Position numbers and translations under genes: made by a program. 64,000 nt of DNA from Arthrobacter sp. QXT-31 (lineage in GTDB: Bacteria > Actinomycetota > Actinomycetes > Actinomycetales > Micrococcaceae), in assembly GCF_001969265.1 (NCBI RefSeq), contig NZ_CP019304.1, forward strand, positions 3,472,001-3,536,000, written 5' to 3'. How positions within the stretch are numbered: the stretch's first letter is position 1; the number at the start of each line of letters is the position of its first letter. Of this stretch, positions 51,065 through 59,134 are shown one piece after another. Under the pieces are notes generated by a model. The model searched no databases and was not told where the DNA came from. It saw nothing but the letters and a program-made list of their open reading frames with translations.

Positions 51065-52420
51065 ATGACCACCACTGCCAACGAAATCACCTACCGCCTC
51101 GAGCAGAAGCGCCGCGTCCAGGCCGACTTCCCGGGCCCCAAGTCCGTCGCCCTGACCGAACGCCGCAAGGCAGTGGTCGCCGCCGGCGTCGCCTCCAGCG
51201 TTCCGGTCTACGTCGCAGACGCCGACGGCGGCATCATCCACGATGTCGACGGCAACTCCTTCATCGACCTCGGCTCGGGCATCGCGGTGACCAGCGTGGG
51301 CGCGTCCGACCCCGCCGTCGTCGGTGCCGTGAAGGAGGCCGTGGAGCACTTCACCCACACCTGCTTCATGGTCACCCCCTACGAGGGCTACGTCGCCGTC
51401 GCCGAGCAGCTGAACAGGCTCACCCCCGGTACCCACGAGAAGCGCACCGTCCTCTTCAACTCCGGCGCCGAAGCCGTGGAAAATGCCATCAAGGTGGCCC
51501 GCCTCGCCACCGGCCGGGACGCCGTCGTCGCCTTCGACCACGCCTACCACGGCCGCACCAACCTGACCATGGCGCTGACCGCGAAGGCCATGCCGTACAA
51601 GACCAACTTCGGCCCGTTCGCGCCCGAGGTCTACCGCATGCCGATGAGCTACCCCTTCCGCGAGGAAAACCCGGACATCACCGGTGCCGAGGCCGCCAAG
51701 CGTGCCATCACCGCCATCGAGAAACAGATCGGCGGCGACCAGGTGGCTGCCATCATCATCGAGCCGATCCAGGGTGAGGGCGGCTTCATCGTCCCGGCCG
51801 AGGGCTTCCTGCCGGCGCTGTCCGCGTGGGCCAAGGAAAAGGGCATCGTGTTCATCGCCGACGAGGTCCAGTCCGGCTTCTGCCGCACCGGCGAATGGTT
51901 CGCCGTGGACCACGAAGGCATCGTGCCGGACATCATCACCATGGCCAAGGGCATCGCCGGCGGCATGCCGCTGTCCGCGATCACCGGCCGTGCCGACCTG
52001 CTCGACGCCGTCCACCCGGGCGGCCTCGGCGGCACGTACGGCGGCAACCCGGTGGCATGCGCCGCGGCATTGGCCTCCATCGGTTCCATGCAGGAGTACG
52101 ACCTCAACGCCCGCGCCAAGCACATCGAGGAGCTCTCCTTCGGCAAGCTGCGCGAGCTCGCCGGTGAAGTTTCTGTCATTGGTGACATCCGCGGCCGCGG
52201 CGCCATGCTCGCCATCGAGCTGGTCCAGGCCGGTTCGAAGGAACCGAACCCGGAGCTGACCAAGGCCGTTGCCGCTGCATGCCTCAAGGAAGGCGTCATC
52301 ATCCTGACCTGCGGAACCTACGGCAACGTCATCCGCCTGCTGCCGCCGCTGGTGATCAGCGACGAGCTGCTGCTGGACGGCCTGCAGGTGCTCGCCGCGG
52401 CCATCAAGGCCAACGCATAG
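51065..52420 (+). CDS. gabT: 4-Aminobutyrate transaminase
   Basis: A class III PLP aminotransferase (451 residues) that converts GABA and 2-oxoglutarate to succinate semialdehyde and glutamate. Motifs include NSGAEAVENAIKVARLATGR, FDHAYHGRTNLTMALT, the PLP-holding DEVQSGFCRTGEWFA and Lys295 in ITMAKGIAGGMPLSA. LGGTYGGNPVACAAAL is the usual C-terminal signature. The ATG at 51065 is preceded by AAAGAAAG. It lies 157 bp after the dehydrogenase gene and is divergent from pucR, making one catabolic unit. Confidence 0.94.
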   Translation: MTTTANEITYRLEQKRRVQADFPGPKSVALTERRKAVVAAGVASSVPVYVADADGGIIHDVDGNSFIDLGSGIAVTSVGASDPAVVGAVKEAVEHFTHTCFMVTPYEGYVAVAEQLNRLTPGTHEKRTVLFNSGAEAVENAIKVARLATGRDAVVAFDHAYHGRTNLTMALTAKAMPYKTNFGPFAPEVYRMPMSYPFREENPDITGAEAAKRAITAIEKQIGGDQVAAIIIEPIQGEGGFIVPAEGFLPALSAWAKEKGIVFIADEVQSGFCRTGEWFAVDHEGIVPDIITMAKGIAGGMPLSAITGRADLLDAVHPGGLGGTYGGNPVACAAALASIGSMQEYDLNARAKHIEELSFGKLRELAGEVSVIGDIRGRGAMLAIELVQAGSKEPNPELTKAVAAACLKEGVIILTCGTYGNVIRLLPPLVISDELLLDGLQVLAAAIKANA

Positions 52421-52436
52421 CTCCAGCGCTTACCAG

Positions 52437-52500
52437 GCGCGAACGTACACTTGTGGCCCCAATCGGGTGCAAAACCAGGGCCACAACTGTACGTTCGCGC
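52437..52500. repeat. Palindromic intergenic repeat, copy 1
   Basis: Two 23-bp arms, beginning GCGCGAACGTACA and ending TGTACGTTCGCGC, pair with one mismatch around an 18-nt loop. A second copy with the same arms is at 53557-53620. It lies directly after gabT and before a separate terminator hairpin. Confidence 0.8.
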
Positions 52501-52518
52501 TGAACGCACGGGATTGAC

Positions 52519-52558
52519 GACGGCGGGTCGGGTACCAAAAGGTGCCCGGCCCGCCGTC
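52519..52558 (+). terminator. Hairpin terminator after gabT
   Basis: Two 18-nt arms (52519-52536 and 52541-52558), GACGGCGGGTCGGGTACC and GGTGCCCGGCCCGCCGTC, pair with two G-U positions around AAAA. It is followed by a short ATTGTT. Confidence 0.7.
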
Positions 52559-52673
52559 ATTGTTCCCGCCGTCGACCGCGGTAGAGTCATCCTCACCACT
52601 GCACTTTCCGCCGCAGGCCGGGGCGCCGCCGGGATCCGGGCGCCGGGCTGCTATACCCAAAGAGGGGTTTCGC

Positions 52674-53540
52674 ATGCGATACGTTGTCGGCTACACACCC
52701 ACCGAACGGGGCGCGGACGCCGTCGCGCTGGCCACGTCGCTGGCCCTGGCCCAGGGCGCCGAACTGGACCTGGTCTACGTGGTGAAGCCGGGCGCGCCGT
52801 ATGTTGCCCTCAACCCGGAGGGCAGCCGGGTCAGCGCCGCGGAGCAGGAGGTGCTGACGGCCGAACGGGCGGGCCTGGCCCTGGTTCCGGAGGGCCTGCC
52901 GGCGAAATTCCATGTGCGCGAGGCCGATTCCTTTGCGGCAGGGCTCATCGAGGCGGCGGTCGAGTACGACGCCGGGCTTATTGCTGTGGGCGCCGCCAGC
53001 GAGGGGCTGTTCAAGCGGTACACGGTGGGCAGCGTCGCCAATGCGCTCCTCCACGCGGCGCCGGTTCCGGTGGCCCTCGCGCCGCGCGGCTACCAGCGGA
53101 CGGCACCCGTTACCCGCCTCACCCTGGCGGTCGGGCAGAGGGCCGGTGCCGAGGCTGCCATCGAAACCGCCATCAGGGCAGCAAAGAGGCGGGGCGTGCC
53201 GCTGCGGCTGGTGTCGCTGGTGGTACTCGACGCCGCCGGTGACGCCGGTGAGGCCATCAACGCCGCGCACATCCACGCGAACACCGTGCTGACCGCAGCG
53301 TCGGGGAAGGTGCCGGCCGGGCATGAGGTCGGCGTGGCTGTGGCCCACGGCCGCACCATCGAGGAAGCCATCGACGGGCTTGAATGGGACGACGGGGAGA
53401 TCCTCATCGTGGGCTCCTCGCGTCTGGCCGAGAAGAACCGGATGTTCCTGGGCAGCACGGCCAACAAGGTGCTGCGGGCGCTGCCGGTTCCCATGGTGGT
53501 TGTGCCGCGCGACTACGACCGCGCCGACTCCGCCCCCTGA
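52674..53540 (+). CDS. Universal stress protein, tandem UspA domains
   Basis: A 288-residue protein with two UspA domains (about 1-140 and 148-288). Each ends in the ATP-binding glycine pattern: YTVGSVANALLHAAPVPVAL in the first and FLGSTANKVLRALPVPMVVV in the second. Proteins of this type bind ATP and modulate stress survival; the exact role is unknown. The ATG at 52674 gives the family-typical YVVGYTPTERG opening; in-frame ATGs further upstream lie in non-coding repeat sequence. The gene is flanked by two copies of a long palindromic repeat. Confidence 0.9.
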   Translation: MRYVVGYTPTERGADAVALATSLALAQGAELDLVYVVKPGAPYVALNPEGSRVSAAEQEVLTAERAGLALVPEGLPAKFHVREADSFAAGLIEAAVEYDAGLIAVGAASEGLFKRYTVGSVANALLHAAPVPVALAPRGYQRTAPVTRLTLAVGQRAGAEAAIETAIRAAKRRGVPLRLVSLVVLDAAGDAGEAINAAHIHANTVLTAASGKVPAGHEVGVAVAHGRTIEEAIDGLEWDDGEILIVGSSRLAEKNRMFLGSTANKVLRALPVPMVVVPRDYDRADSAP

Positions 53541-53556
53541 GCCTCTCCAGGCTTGA

Positions 53557-53620
53557 GCGCGAACGTACAGTTGTGGCCCCAAATTCGCGGAGAATTGGGG
53601 CCACAACTGTACGTTCGCGC
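53557..53620. repeat. Palindromic intergenic repeat, copy 2
   Basis: Arms of 28-29 bp starting GCGCGAACGTACAGTTGTGG pair with a single bulged base around a 5-nt loop. The arms match the copy at 52437 over the outer 23 bp. It lies between the converging usp and rarD genes, where it may also act as a terminator. Confidence 0.85.
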
Positions 53621-53633
53621 TTCCTGAAGGGGC

Positions 53634-54737
53634 TTAAGTGTCCGCTCGCGCTTCCCGGCGGGCGAGCCGCTTGGCTGCCGCGCTCTTCCGCGTGGCGGCC
53701 AGCATGTCGACGGTGAGCACCAGCAGGGCCAGCCACACCACGCCGAAGCCGATCCAGCGCTCCAGCGTCATGGCCTCGCCAAACACCACCAGGGCCACGA
53801 TGAACTGCAGCACCGGTGCGAAGTACTGCAGCAGTCCGATGGTGGTCATCGGCAGCCGGCGGGCAGAGGCGCCGAAGAACACCAGCGGCACCGCCGTGAT
53901 GACGCCGGATGCCAGAAGCAGCCAGAAATGCACAGGCCCGTGGGTGGTCAGCGTCGCAGTGCCGCTTGCCGCGAGGAAAATCATCGTGGCAACTGCCAGG
54001 GGAGTGAGGACGATCGACTCCACGGTGAGGCTCGTGATGGCATCGGCACGCGGCCCCACCCGCTTTTTCACGAAGCCGTACAGGCCGAAGCTGACGGCCA
54101 GGGTCAGGGCGATCCAGGGCAGCTTGCCGTAGGACACGGTCAGCACCCCCACGGCAATGAAACCGATTCCGACGGCGGCCCACTGCAGCGGCCTCAGCGT
54201 CTCCTTGAGCACGAACACGCCCAGGAGGACGGAGACCAGGGGGTTGATGAAGTAGCCCAGTGAGGCCTCCACCGCCTGTCCCGTGGTGACGCCGTAGGTG
54301 TACGTCAGCCAGTTCACCGCGATGAGGCCGGCGGCGAGCGCCAGGGTCCCGAGCACGGAACGGTTCCGCAGGGCGGCGCCCAATACGCGCCATGCCCGGG
54401 TCACCGTGATCAGGAGGGCGCAGAAGATCAGGGACCACACCACCCGGTTGGCCACGATCTCCACGGCACCTGCCGGCTGCAGGACGAAGAAGTACAGCGG
54501 GAGCAGCCCCCACAGCCCGTACGCCCCAATGCCGAACAGGATTCCCGCCGTCGTCTCCTTGTCCACCGCCTTCGGTGCGCCCGGGGAATCGGGTGTCCCG
54601 GACGAACCGGGTGCGCCGGACGAACCGGCCGTTCCGGGCTGGCCGGGGCGGCTTATCCCGGAGGGCGCGGCGCCGGGTGTTCGGGCGGTTGAAACAGGAG
54701 AGGAGACGGATCCGTCGGGGTTAGGCACAAGACCCAT
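53634..54737 (-). CDS. rarD: RarD/EamA-family permease
   Basis: A 367-residue membrane protein with ten segments of the EamA drug/metabolite transporter fold. RarD marks include GILFGIGAYGLWGLLPLYFF, ANRVVWSLIF, NWLTYTYGVTTGQAVEASLGYFINPL and LLQYFAPVLQF. The family is reported as chloramphenicol-sensitive or amino-acid-exporting. The first 60 residues are a Gly/Ser/Pro repeat tract (GTAGSSGAPGSSGTP) absent from the family, so the true start may be later, for example near DKETTAGILF. It converges with usp. Confidence 0.87.
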   Translation of the reverse strand: MGLVPNPDGSVSSPVSTARTPGAAPSGISRPGQPGTAGSSGAPGSSGTPDSPGAPKAVDKETTAGILFGIGAYGLWGLLPLYFFVLQPAGAVEIVANRVVWSLIFCALLITVTRAWRVLGAALRNRSVLGTLALAAGLIAVNWLTYTYGVTTGQAVEASLGYFINPLVSVLLGVFVLKETLRPLQWAAVGIGFIAVGVLTVSYGKLPWIALTLAVSFGLYGFVKKRVGPRADAITSLTVESIVLTPLAVATMIFLAASGTATLTTHGPVHFWLLLASGVITAVPLVFFGASARRLPMTTIGLLQYFAPVLQFIVALVVFGEAMTLERWIGFGVVWLALLVLTVDMLAATRKSAAAKRLARREARADT

Positions 54738-54820
54738 AACACCACCCTCAGGAGCAGTATTCCGCCTGCTATCGACCGCGGGGTGCCTGCAAAAGCAAAT
54801 TAGTCAGTAGGCTTGCCATT

Positions 54821-54856
54821 ATGAGTACGGTTCAGCGCGGGCGGGAGGTCCCATGA
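54821..54856 (+). other. Possible 11-codon leader ORF before topoisomerase IB
   Basis: MSTVQRGREVP is encoded from an ATG at 54821. Its TGA overlaps the topoisomerase ATG (ATGA). A TAGGCT box ends 7 nt before the ATG, as expected for a leaderless transcript. No other support. Confidence 0.25.
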
Positions 54857-55851
54857 GGCTCCGCCACAGCAACGCTTCGGGCCGCGGATACCGGCGGGTC
54901 CGGGCCGGCACGGGGGTCAGTTACCGGGACCTGGACGGCTCCACGCTGCCGCCCGGACCGGTCCGGGACAGGCTGGAAAGCATCGGCATTCCGCCGGCGT
55001 GGACAGACGTGTGGATAGCGCCCTTCGAGAACGGGCACATCCAGGCCACGGGGCTGGATGCCGTGGGCCGCCGGCAGTACATCTACCATCCGGAATGGCG
55101 CGAACGGAAAGACCGCCTGAAATTTGACCGCGCCCTCCAGCTCGCCGAGTCGCTGCCCACCGCCCGGCGGCTGGCCACCATGGACCTCAGGTCCGACGGC
55201 GTCACCCGCCAGCGCGTTTTGGCCGCGGCGTTTAGGATGCTGGACAGCGGCTCCCTGCGGGTGGGGTCGGAACGGTACACGAACGAAAACGGCAGCCATG
55301 GGCTGGCCACCCTGCTGTGCGCCCACGTCCGCGTCCGCAAGGGTTCCCTGTACCTGAGCTTCCCGGCAAAAAGCGGCAAAACCTGGGAGTCCCAGATTGT
55401 GGACCCGGACCTCGCACCGCTGGCGCAGGCCCTCAAGCGGCGCGGGCCCAATGCCCGGTTGCTGGCCTATAAGGACGGCCGCGCCTGGCACCCTGTGACC
55501 AGCGCCGACATCAACTCCTACGTGAAGGAACGCACGGGCGACGACTTCACGGCGAAGGACTTCCGGACCCTGCGGGGCACCGCAGCGGCCGCCGTCAGCC
55601 TGGCCCGCAGTGGGCCGCAGAAAACCGAGGTGAAGCGGAAGCGGGCCATCAGCGTGGCCATGATGGAGGCGGCAGCTGTGCTGGGGAACACGCCGTCGAT
55701 CGCCCGCAAGAGCTACGTGGACCCCCGGCTGCTGGACCACTTCGCGGCCGGGGAGACCATCGATCCCAAGCGGCTGGATTCTGCGGAATCGGAACTGCGC
55801 GCGCTGCTGTACCGCGAGGGCAACGTGGTGGCCCTGCGCAAAAGCGGCTGA
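54853..55851 (+). CDS. DNA topoisomerase IB (poxvirus/bacterial type)
   Basis: A 332-residue type IB topoisomerase that relaxes supercoils through a 3'-phosphotyrosine link. The N-terminal domain has GRGYRRVRAG, GHIQATGLDAVGRRQYIYHPEWRERKD. The catalytic domain has TNENGSHGLATLL, FPAKSGKTWES, KDFRTLRGTAAAA and Tyr288 in SIARKSYVDPR. Length and layout match the bacterial TopIB found in some actinobacteria and proteobacteria. The ATG at 54853 has a GGGAGG ribosome site. It diverges from rarD. Confidence 0.93.
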   Translation: MRLRHSNASGRGYRRVRAGTGVSYRDLDGSTLPPGPVRDRLESIGIPPAWTDVWIAPFENGHIQATGLDAVGRRQYIYHPEWRERKDRLKFDRALQLAESLPTARRLATMDLRSDGVTRQRVLAAAFRMLDSGSLRVGSERYTNENGSHGLATLLCAHVRVRKGSLYLSFPAKSGKTWESQIVDPDLAPLAQALKRRGPNARLLAYKDGRAWHPVTSADINSYVKERTGDDFTAKDFRTLRGTAAAAVSLARSGPQKTEVKRKRAISVAMMEAAAVLGNTPSIARKSYVDPRLLDHFAAGETIDPKRLDSAESELRALLYREGNVVALRKSG

Positions 55852-56096
55852 GCGCCGTGCCGGCTGCGCCTGCGCAGCCGGGAGCGCCGTGCTGCCTCGG
55901 GCTGCGCCGGCGCCGCTGGCGCAACCGGTGCCGGCGCTGGGGGAGCCGGTCCCGCCGTCGTAAGGATGCGGTACCCGCCGCGTGCCGTCACGGCCCGCCG
56001 TGCGCCGTCACGGGTGGGGCACCCGGCCGGGCGGACAATTAGAATTGAAAACTGCGCGCCGGTGGGGCGCGGTCTCCCGTTCCGGAAGGGCTTACG
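55852..56096 (+). promoter_or_regulatory. Hairpin and promoter region between topoisomerase and fpr paralogue
   Basis: A perfect 10-bp stem, CCGGCTGCGC-ct-GCGCAGCCGG (55860-55881), follows the topoisomerase stop and is flanked by two AGCGCCGTGC copies; it lacks a T-run. Further on, the A/T-rich GACAATTAGAATTGAAAA stretch at about 56032-56050 stands out and may hold the promoter for the fpr gene. GGAAGGG precedes its GTG. Confidence 0.45.
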
Positions 56097-57530
56097 GTGT
56101 CCAACACAGCTGAATCCACGGCCAAGCGCCCGCTCCGCGTCGCGATCGTCGGCGCAGGACCTGCAGGCGTCTACGCCGCGGACATCCTGACCAAGTCCAA
56201 CGAGGTCAAGGACGGCGACTTCGAGGTCAGCATTGACCTCTTCGAGGCCTACCCGGCACCCTACGGCCTGATCCGCTACGGTGTGGCGCCCGACCACCCG
56301 CGCATCAAGGGCATCGTCAACGCCCTGCACAAGGTCCTGGACCGCGGGGACATCAGGTTCCTGGGCAATGTCACGTACGGCCGGGACCTCACGCTGCACG
56401 ACTTCCGCGCCTTCTACGACGCCGTCATCTTCTCCACCGGTGCCATCAAGGACGCAAGCCTGGACATCCCCGGCATCGACCTTGAGGGCTCCTTCGGCGC
56501 GGCGGACTTCGTGTCCTGGTACGACGGGCACCCGGACGTTTCCCGCGAGTGGCCGCTGGATGCCAAGGAGATCGCGGTGATCGGCAACGGCAACGTGGCC
56601 CTGGACGTGGCGCGGATGCTGGTGAAGCATGCCGACGAGCTTCTCGTCACCGAGATCCCGGACAACGTGTACCAGGGCCTGAAGAACTCGCCGGTCACCG
56701 ACGTCCACGTCTTCGGACGCCGCGGTCCCGCCCAGGTGAAGTTCACGCCGCTGGAGCTGCGCGAGCTCAGCCACGCCCGCGACGTCGACATCGTGCTCTA
56801 CCCGGAGGACTTCGAATTCGACGAGGCCTCCGACGACGCGATCCGGAGCAACAACCAGACCAAAACCATGGTGAACACCATGACCAACTGGCTCGTCGAG
56901 GAGCACGCCGAGTCTGAGCAGCCGTCCTCCCGCCGGCTGCACCTGCACTTCCTGCACAGCCCGGTCGAGATATACGACGACGGCGGGTCCGGCAAGGTTG
57001 CCGGCATCAAGTTCGAGCGCATGCAGCTTGACGGCACCGGGAACGTCAAGGGCACGGGGGAGTTCATCGACTACCCGGTGCAGGCCGTCTACCGCGCCAT
57101 TGGCTATCACGGCTCTGCCCTGGACGAGCTGGAATACGATGCCAAGCGCGGCGTCATCCCCAACGAGGGCGGCCGCGTCCTCGACGCCGACGGGAACCCC
57201 GTCCCCGGCATCTACACCACGGGCTGGATCAAGCGCGGTCCGGTCGGCCTGATCGGGCACACGAAGGGCGACGCCCTGGAAACCATCGGCTTCCTCCTGG
57301 AGGACCGGCTCACCCTGCCGCCGGCGCAGAACCCGGACCCGCAGGCGATCATCGACCTCCTCGAGGAACGCGGCATCGAATACACCACGTGGGAAGGCTG
57401 GAACAAGCTGAACGCCCACGAGGAAGCCTTGGGCGCATCCTGGTCGGAAACCGCAGCTTCGGATGGCGTGGTGCGCGAACGCATCAAGGTGGTGCCGCGC
57501 GAGGAGATGATCCAGATCTCCCGCGCCTGA
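56097..57530 (+). CDS. FprA-type ferredoxin-NADP+ reductase (second copy)
   Basis: A 477-residue paralogue of the reductase at 34180, alike over its whole length. FAD motif VAIVGAGPAGVYAADIL, NADP motif VIGNGNVALDVARML, and C-terminal GWIKRGPVGLIGHTKGDA with YTTWEGWNKLNAHE. Both relate to adrenodoxin reductase and mycobacterial FprA. The start is a GTG with GGAAGGG upstream. It stands apart from the sulfur genes, beside an alcohol/aldehyde oxidation cluster, so it may serve a different ferredoxin or act as the general housekeeping copy. Confidence 0.9.
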   Translation: MSNTAESTAKRPLRVAIVGAGPAGVYAADILTKSNEVKDGDFEVSIDLFEAYPAPYGLIRYGVAPDHPRIKGIVNALHKVLDRGDIRFLGNVTYGRDLTLHDFRAFYDAVIFSTGAIKDASLDIPGIDLEGSFGAADFVSWYDGHPDVSREWPLDAKEIAVIGNGNVALDVARMLVKHADELLVTEIPDNVYQGLKNSPVTDVHVFGRRGPAQVKFTPLELRELSHARDVDIVLYPEDFEFDEASDDAIRSNNQTKTMVNTMTNWLVEEHAESEQPSSRRLHLHFLHSPVEIYDDGGSGKVAGIKFERMQLDGTGNVKGTGEFIDYPVQAVYRAIGYHGSALDELEYDAKRGVIPNEGGRVLDADGNPVPGIYTTGWIKRGPVGLIGHTKGDALETIGFLLEDRLTLPPAQNPDPQAIIDLLEERGIEYTTWEGWNKLNAHEEALGASWSETAASDGVVRERIKVVPREEMIQISRA

Positions 57531-57596
57531 CTCTCCATTCGCGTGACGCCTTGGACTAGAATGTCGCGGGCAAGCGTTTGGGCGAGTGGGAGTTCG

Positions 57597-58973
57597 ATGA
57601 AGAACCTGATCCAGCCGGCGGCACCCGGAACCGAGGCTTCGGTGCTGCTGCAGCGCCGCGCCCTGGCCGGCCACGAACTCCTGGACAGCCATGTGCACAC
57701 AGAAGCCTTCCCGGACGCGGAAGAGATCCCCGGCTTGCGCCGCCTGATCCGCGAATCCTGGCAGCGGTCCGCCAAGCTGCGGGCCAACCCTGACCTCCCC
57801 GAGGCCCCGCTGGCCATCGCCGCGGACGAGCTGGAGGAATACCGGCGCCAGCACCCCCTGGCCGCCATCATGCCCGTGATCCAGAAGCTCCTCATCCGGC
57901 CCAGCCACGACAGCGGCCTGCTGGTGGCCGTGGGCGACGAGGTGGGCAGGCTGCTCTGGGTGGAAGGCGACACCGGCGCGCGCAGCCGGGCCGAGGGCAT
58001 GATGTTCGTTCCCGGCGCCGACTGGTCGGAGGCGACCGTGGGCACCAGCGCCCCGGGGACGGCGCTCGCGCTGGGCCGCGGCATCCAGATTTCCGGCGCC
58101 GAGCACTACAAACGGTCGGTCCATCCGTGGAGCTGCACGGCGGTTCCGTTCCAGGACCCGGACTCCGGCGCGCTGCTGGGCGTCGTGGACATTACAGGCA
58201 CGGAGGCGGCCGTCGCGCCGCACACGCTCTCCCTCGTGGAGGCCACCGTCGCGGCAGCCCAGGCCCAGTTGCGCGTCGAACGCCTGCAGCTCGCCGCTGA
58301 ACAGGACCGTGCCAAAGCACGACGGCGGCACCCGGGTTCGGGCGCGGCCGGTGGTTCCGCCCGGGAAGGCAGTCTCTACCGCAACAGCCTGCAGCTGCTG
58401 GGCCGTGACCAGGCGCTGCTCAGCATCGGGGGCCGCAGCGTGGTGCTCTCCGCCAGGCACAGCGAGATCCTGGCCCTGCTGAGCACGCACCCCGACGGGC
58501 TCAGCGCCGAGGAGCTGTGCGTCCTCCTCTATCCGGGGGACGGCTCCACCATCACACTGCGCGCCGAGATGGTGCGCCTCCGGAAGGTCCTGCAGCAGCT
58601 GGACCCCGCCGCGGTGCCAGAGTCGCGGCCGTACCGGCTGTCCATGGACCTGCTGCCGGACAGCAGCCAGGTGCTCACCTGCCTGCAGCGCGGTGCACAC
58701 CGGATCGCCCTCGACATCTACCGTGGCGCCGTCCTGCCCCGCTCGGAGGCGCCCGGCGTCGTCGAGCTGCGGAACCGCGTGTCCGCGCTGCTGCGTGAGG
58801 CCGTTCTGACGGACGGCAGCGCGGAGTCGCTGCTCAAGTACGCCGAGCTGCCGGAGGCGGCGGACGACGCCGGCGTCCGCCGTGCCGCGCTGAAGCTGCT
58901 GCCGCCGCGCTCGCCCAAGCGGGCCGCCGTCGTCGCCGATCTCGAGCGGCTGGAAGCCGAACTGGGCGCTTAA
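57597..58973 (+). CDS. GAF-domain regulator with SARP-like winged helix
   Basis: A 458-residue regulator. Residues about 45-235 resemble the sensor part of AcoR-type activators: IRESWQRSAKLRANPD, LLWVEGDTGARSRAEGM, WSEATVGTSAPGTALALG, VHPWSCTAVPFQDPDSGALLGVVD. There is no AAA+ domain and no Fis-type helix. Instead residues about 265-380 form a winged helix (SARHSEILALLSTHPDGLSAEEL, LYPGDGSTITLRAEMVRLRKVL) with a BTAD-like helical tail (ALDIYRGAVLPRSEAPG). It precedes the aldehyde dehydrogenase gene on the same strand and probably controls it. The ATG at 57597 has GGGAG upstream. Confidence 0.82.
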   Translation: MKNLIQPAAPGTEASVLLQRRALAGHELLDSHVHTEAFPDAEEIPGLRRLIRESWQRSAKLRANPDLPEAPLAIAADELEEYRRQHPLAAIMPVIQKLLIRPSHDSGLLVAVGDEVGRLLWVEGDTGARSRAEGMMFVPGADWSEATVGTSAPGTALALGRGIQISGAEHYKRSVHPWSCTAVPFQDPDSGALLGVVDITGTEAAVAPHTLSLVEATVAAAQAQLRVERLQLAAEQDRAKARRRHPGSGAAGGSAREGSLYRNSLQLLGRDQALLSIGGRSVVLSARHSEILALLSTHPDGLSAEELCVLLYPGDGSTITLRAEMVRLRKVLQQLDPAAVPESRPYRLSMDLLPDSSQVLTCLQRGAHRIALDIYRGAVLPRSEAPGVVELRNRVSALLREAVLTDGSAESLLKYAELPEAADDAGVRRAALKLLPPRSPKRAAVVADLERLEAELGA

Positions 58974-59038
58974 CATCGGCGCTGGGCCCGGCCGGGGGAC
59001 CCGGCAGGCGTGGGCCCACCTGCCCTTTGACTGACATC

Positions 59039-59075
59039 GTTGCAACCTGGCTGCAACCTGCCCGCCCCTAGGCTC
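59039..59075 (+). promoter_or_regulatory. Repeat-containing promoter region of the aldehyde dehydrogenase operon
   Basis: GTTGCAAC (59039-59046) is a perfect 8-bp palindrome overlapping the first of two TGCAACCTG copies (59042 and 59053, 11 bp apart). A -10-like TAGGCT lies at 59070-59075. The one-turn spacing suggests side-by-side binding by a regulator, perhaps the GAF protein. Confidence 0.35.
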
Positions 59076-59134
59076 AGTGCATCGGCGATCACCACGAGAT
59101 ATCGCCTCCGTGTTGCACAGCAAAGGAGCTAGCA

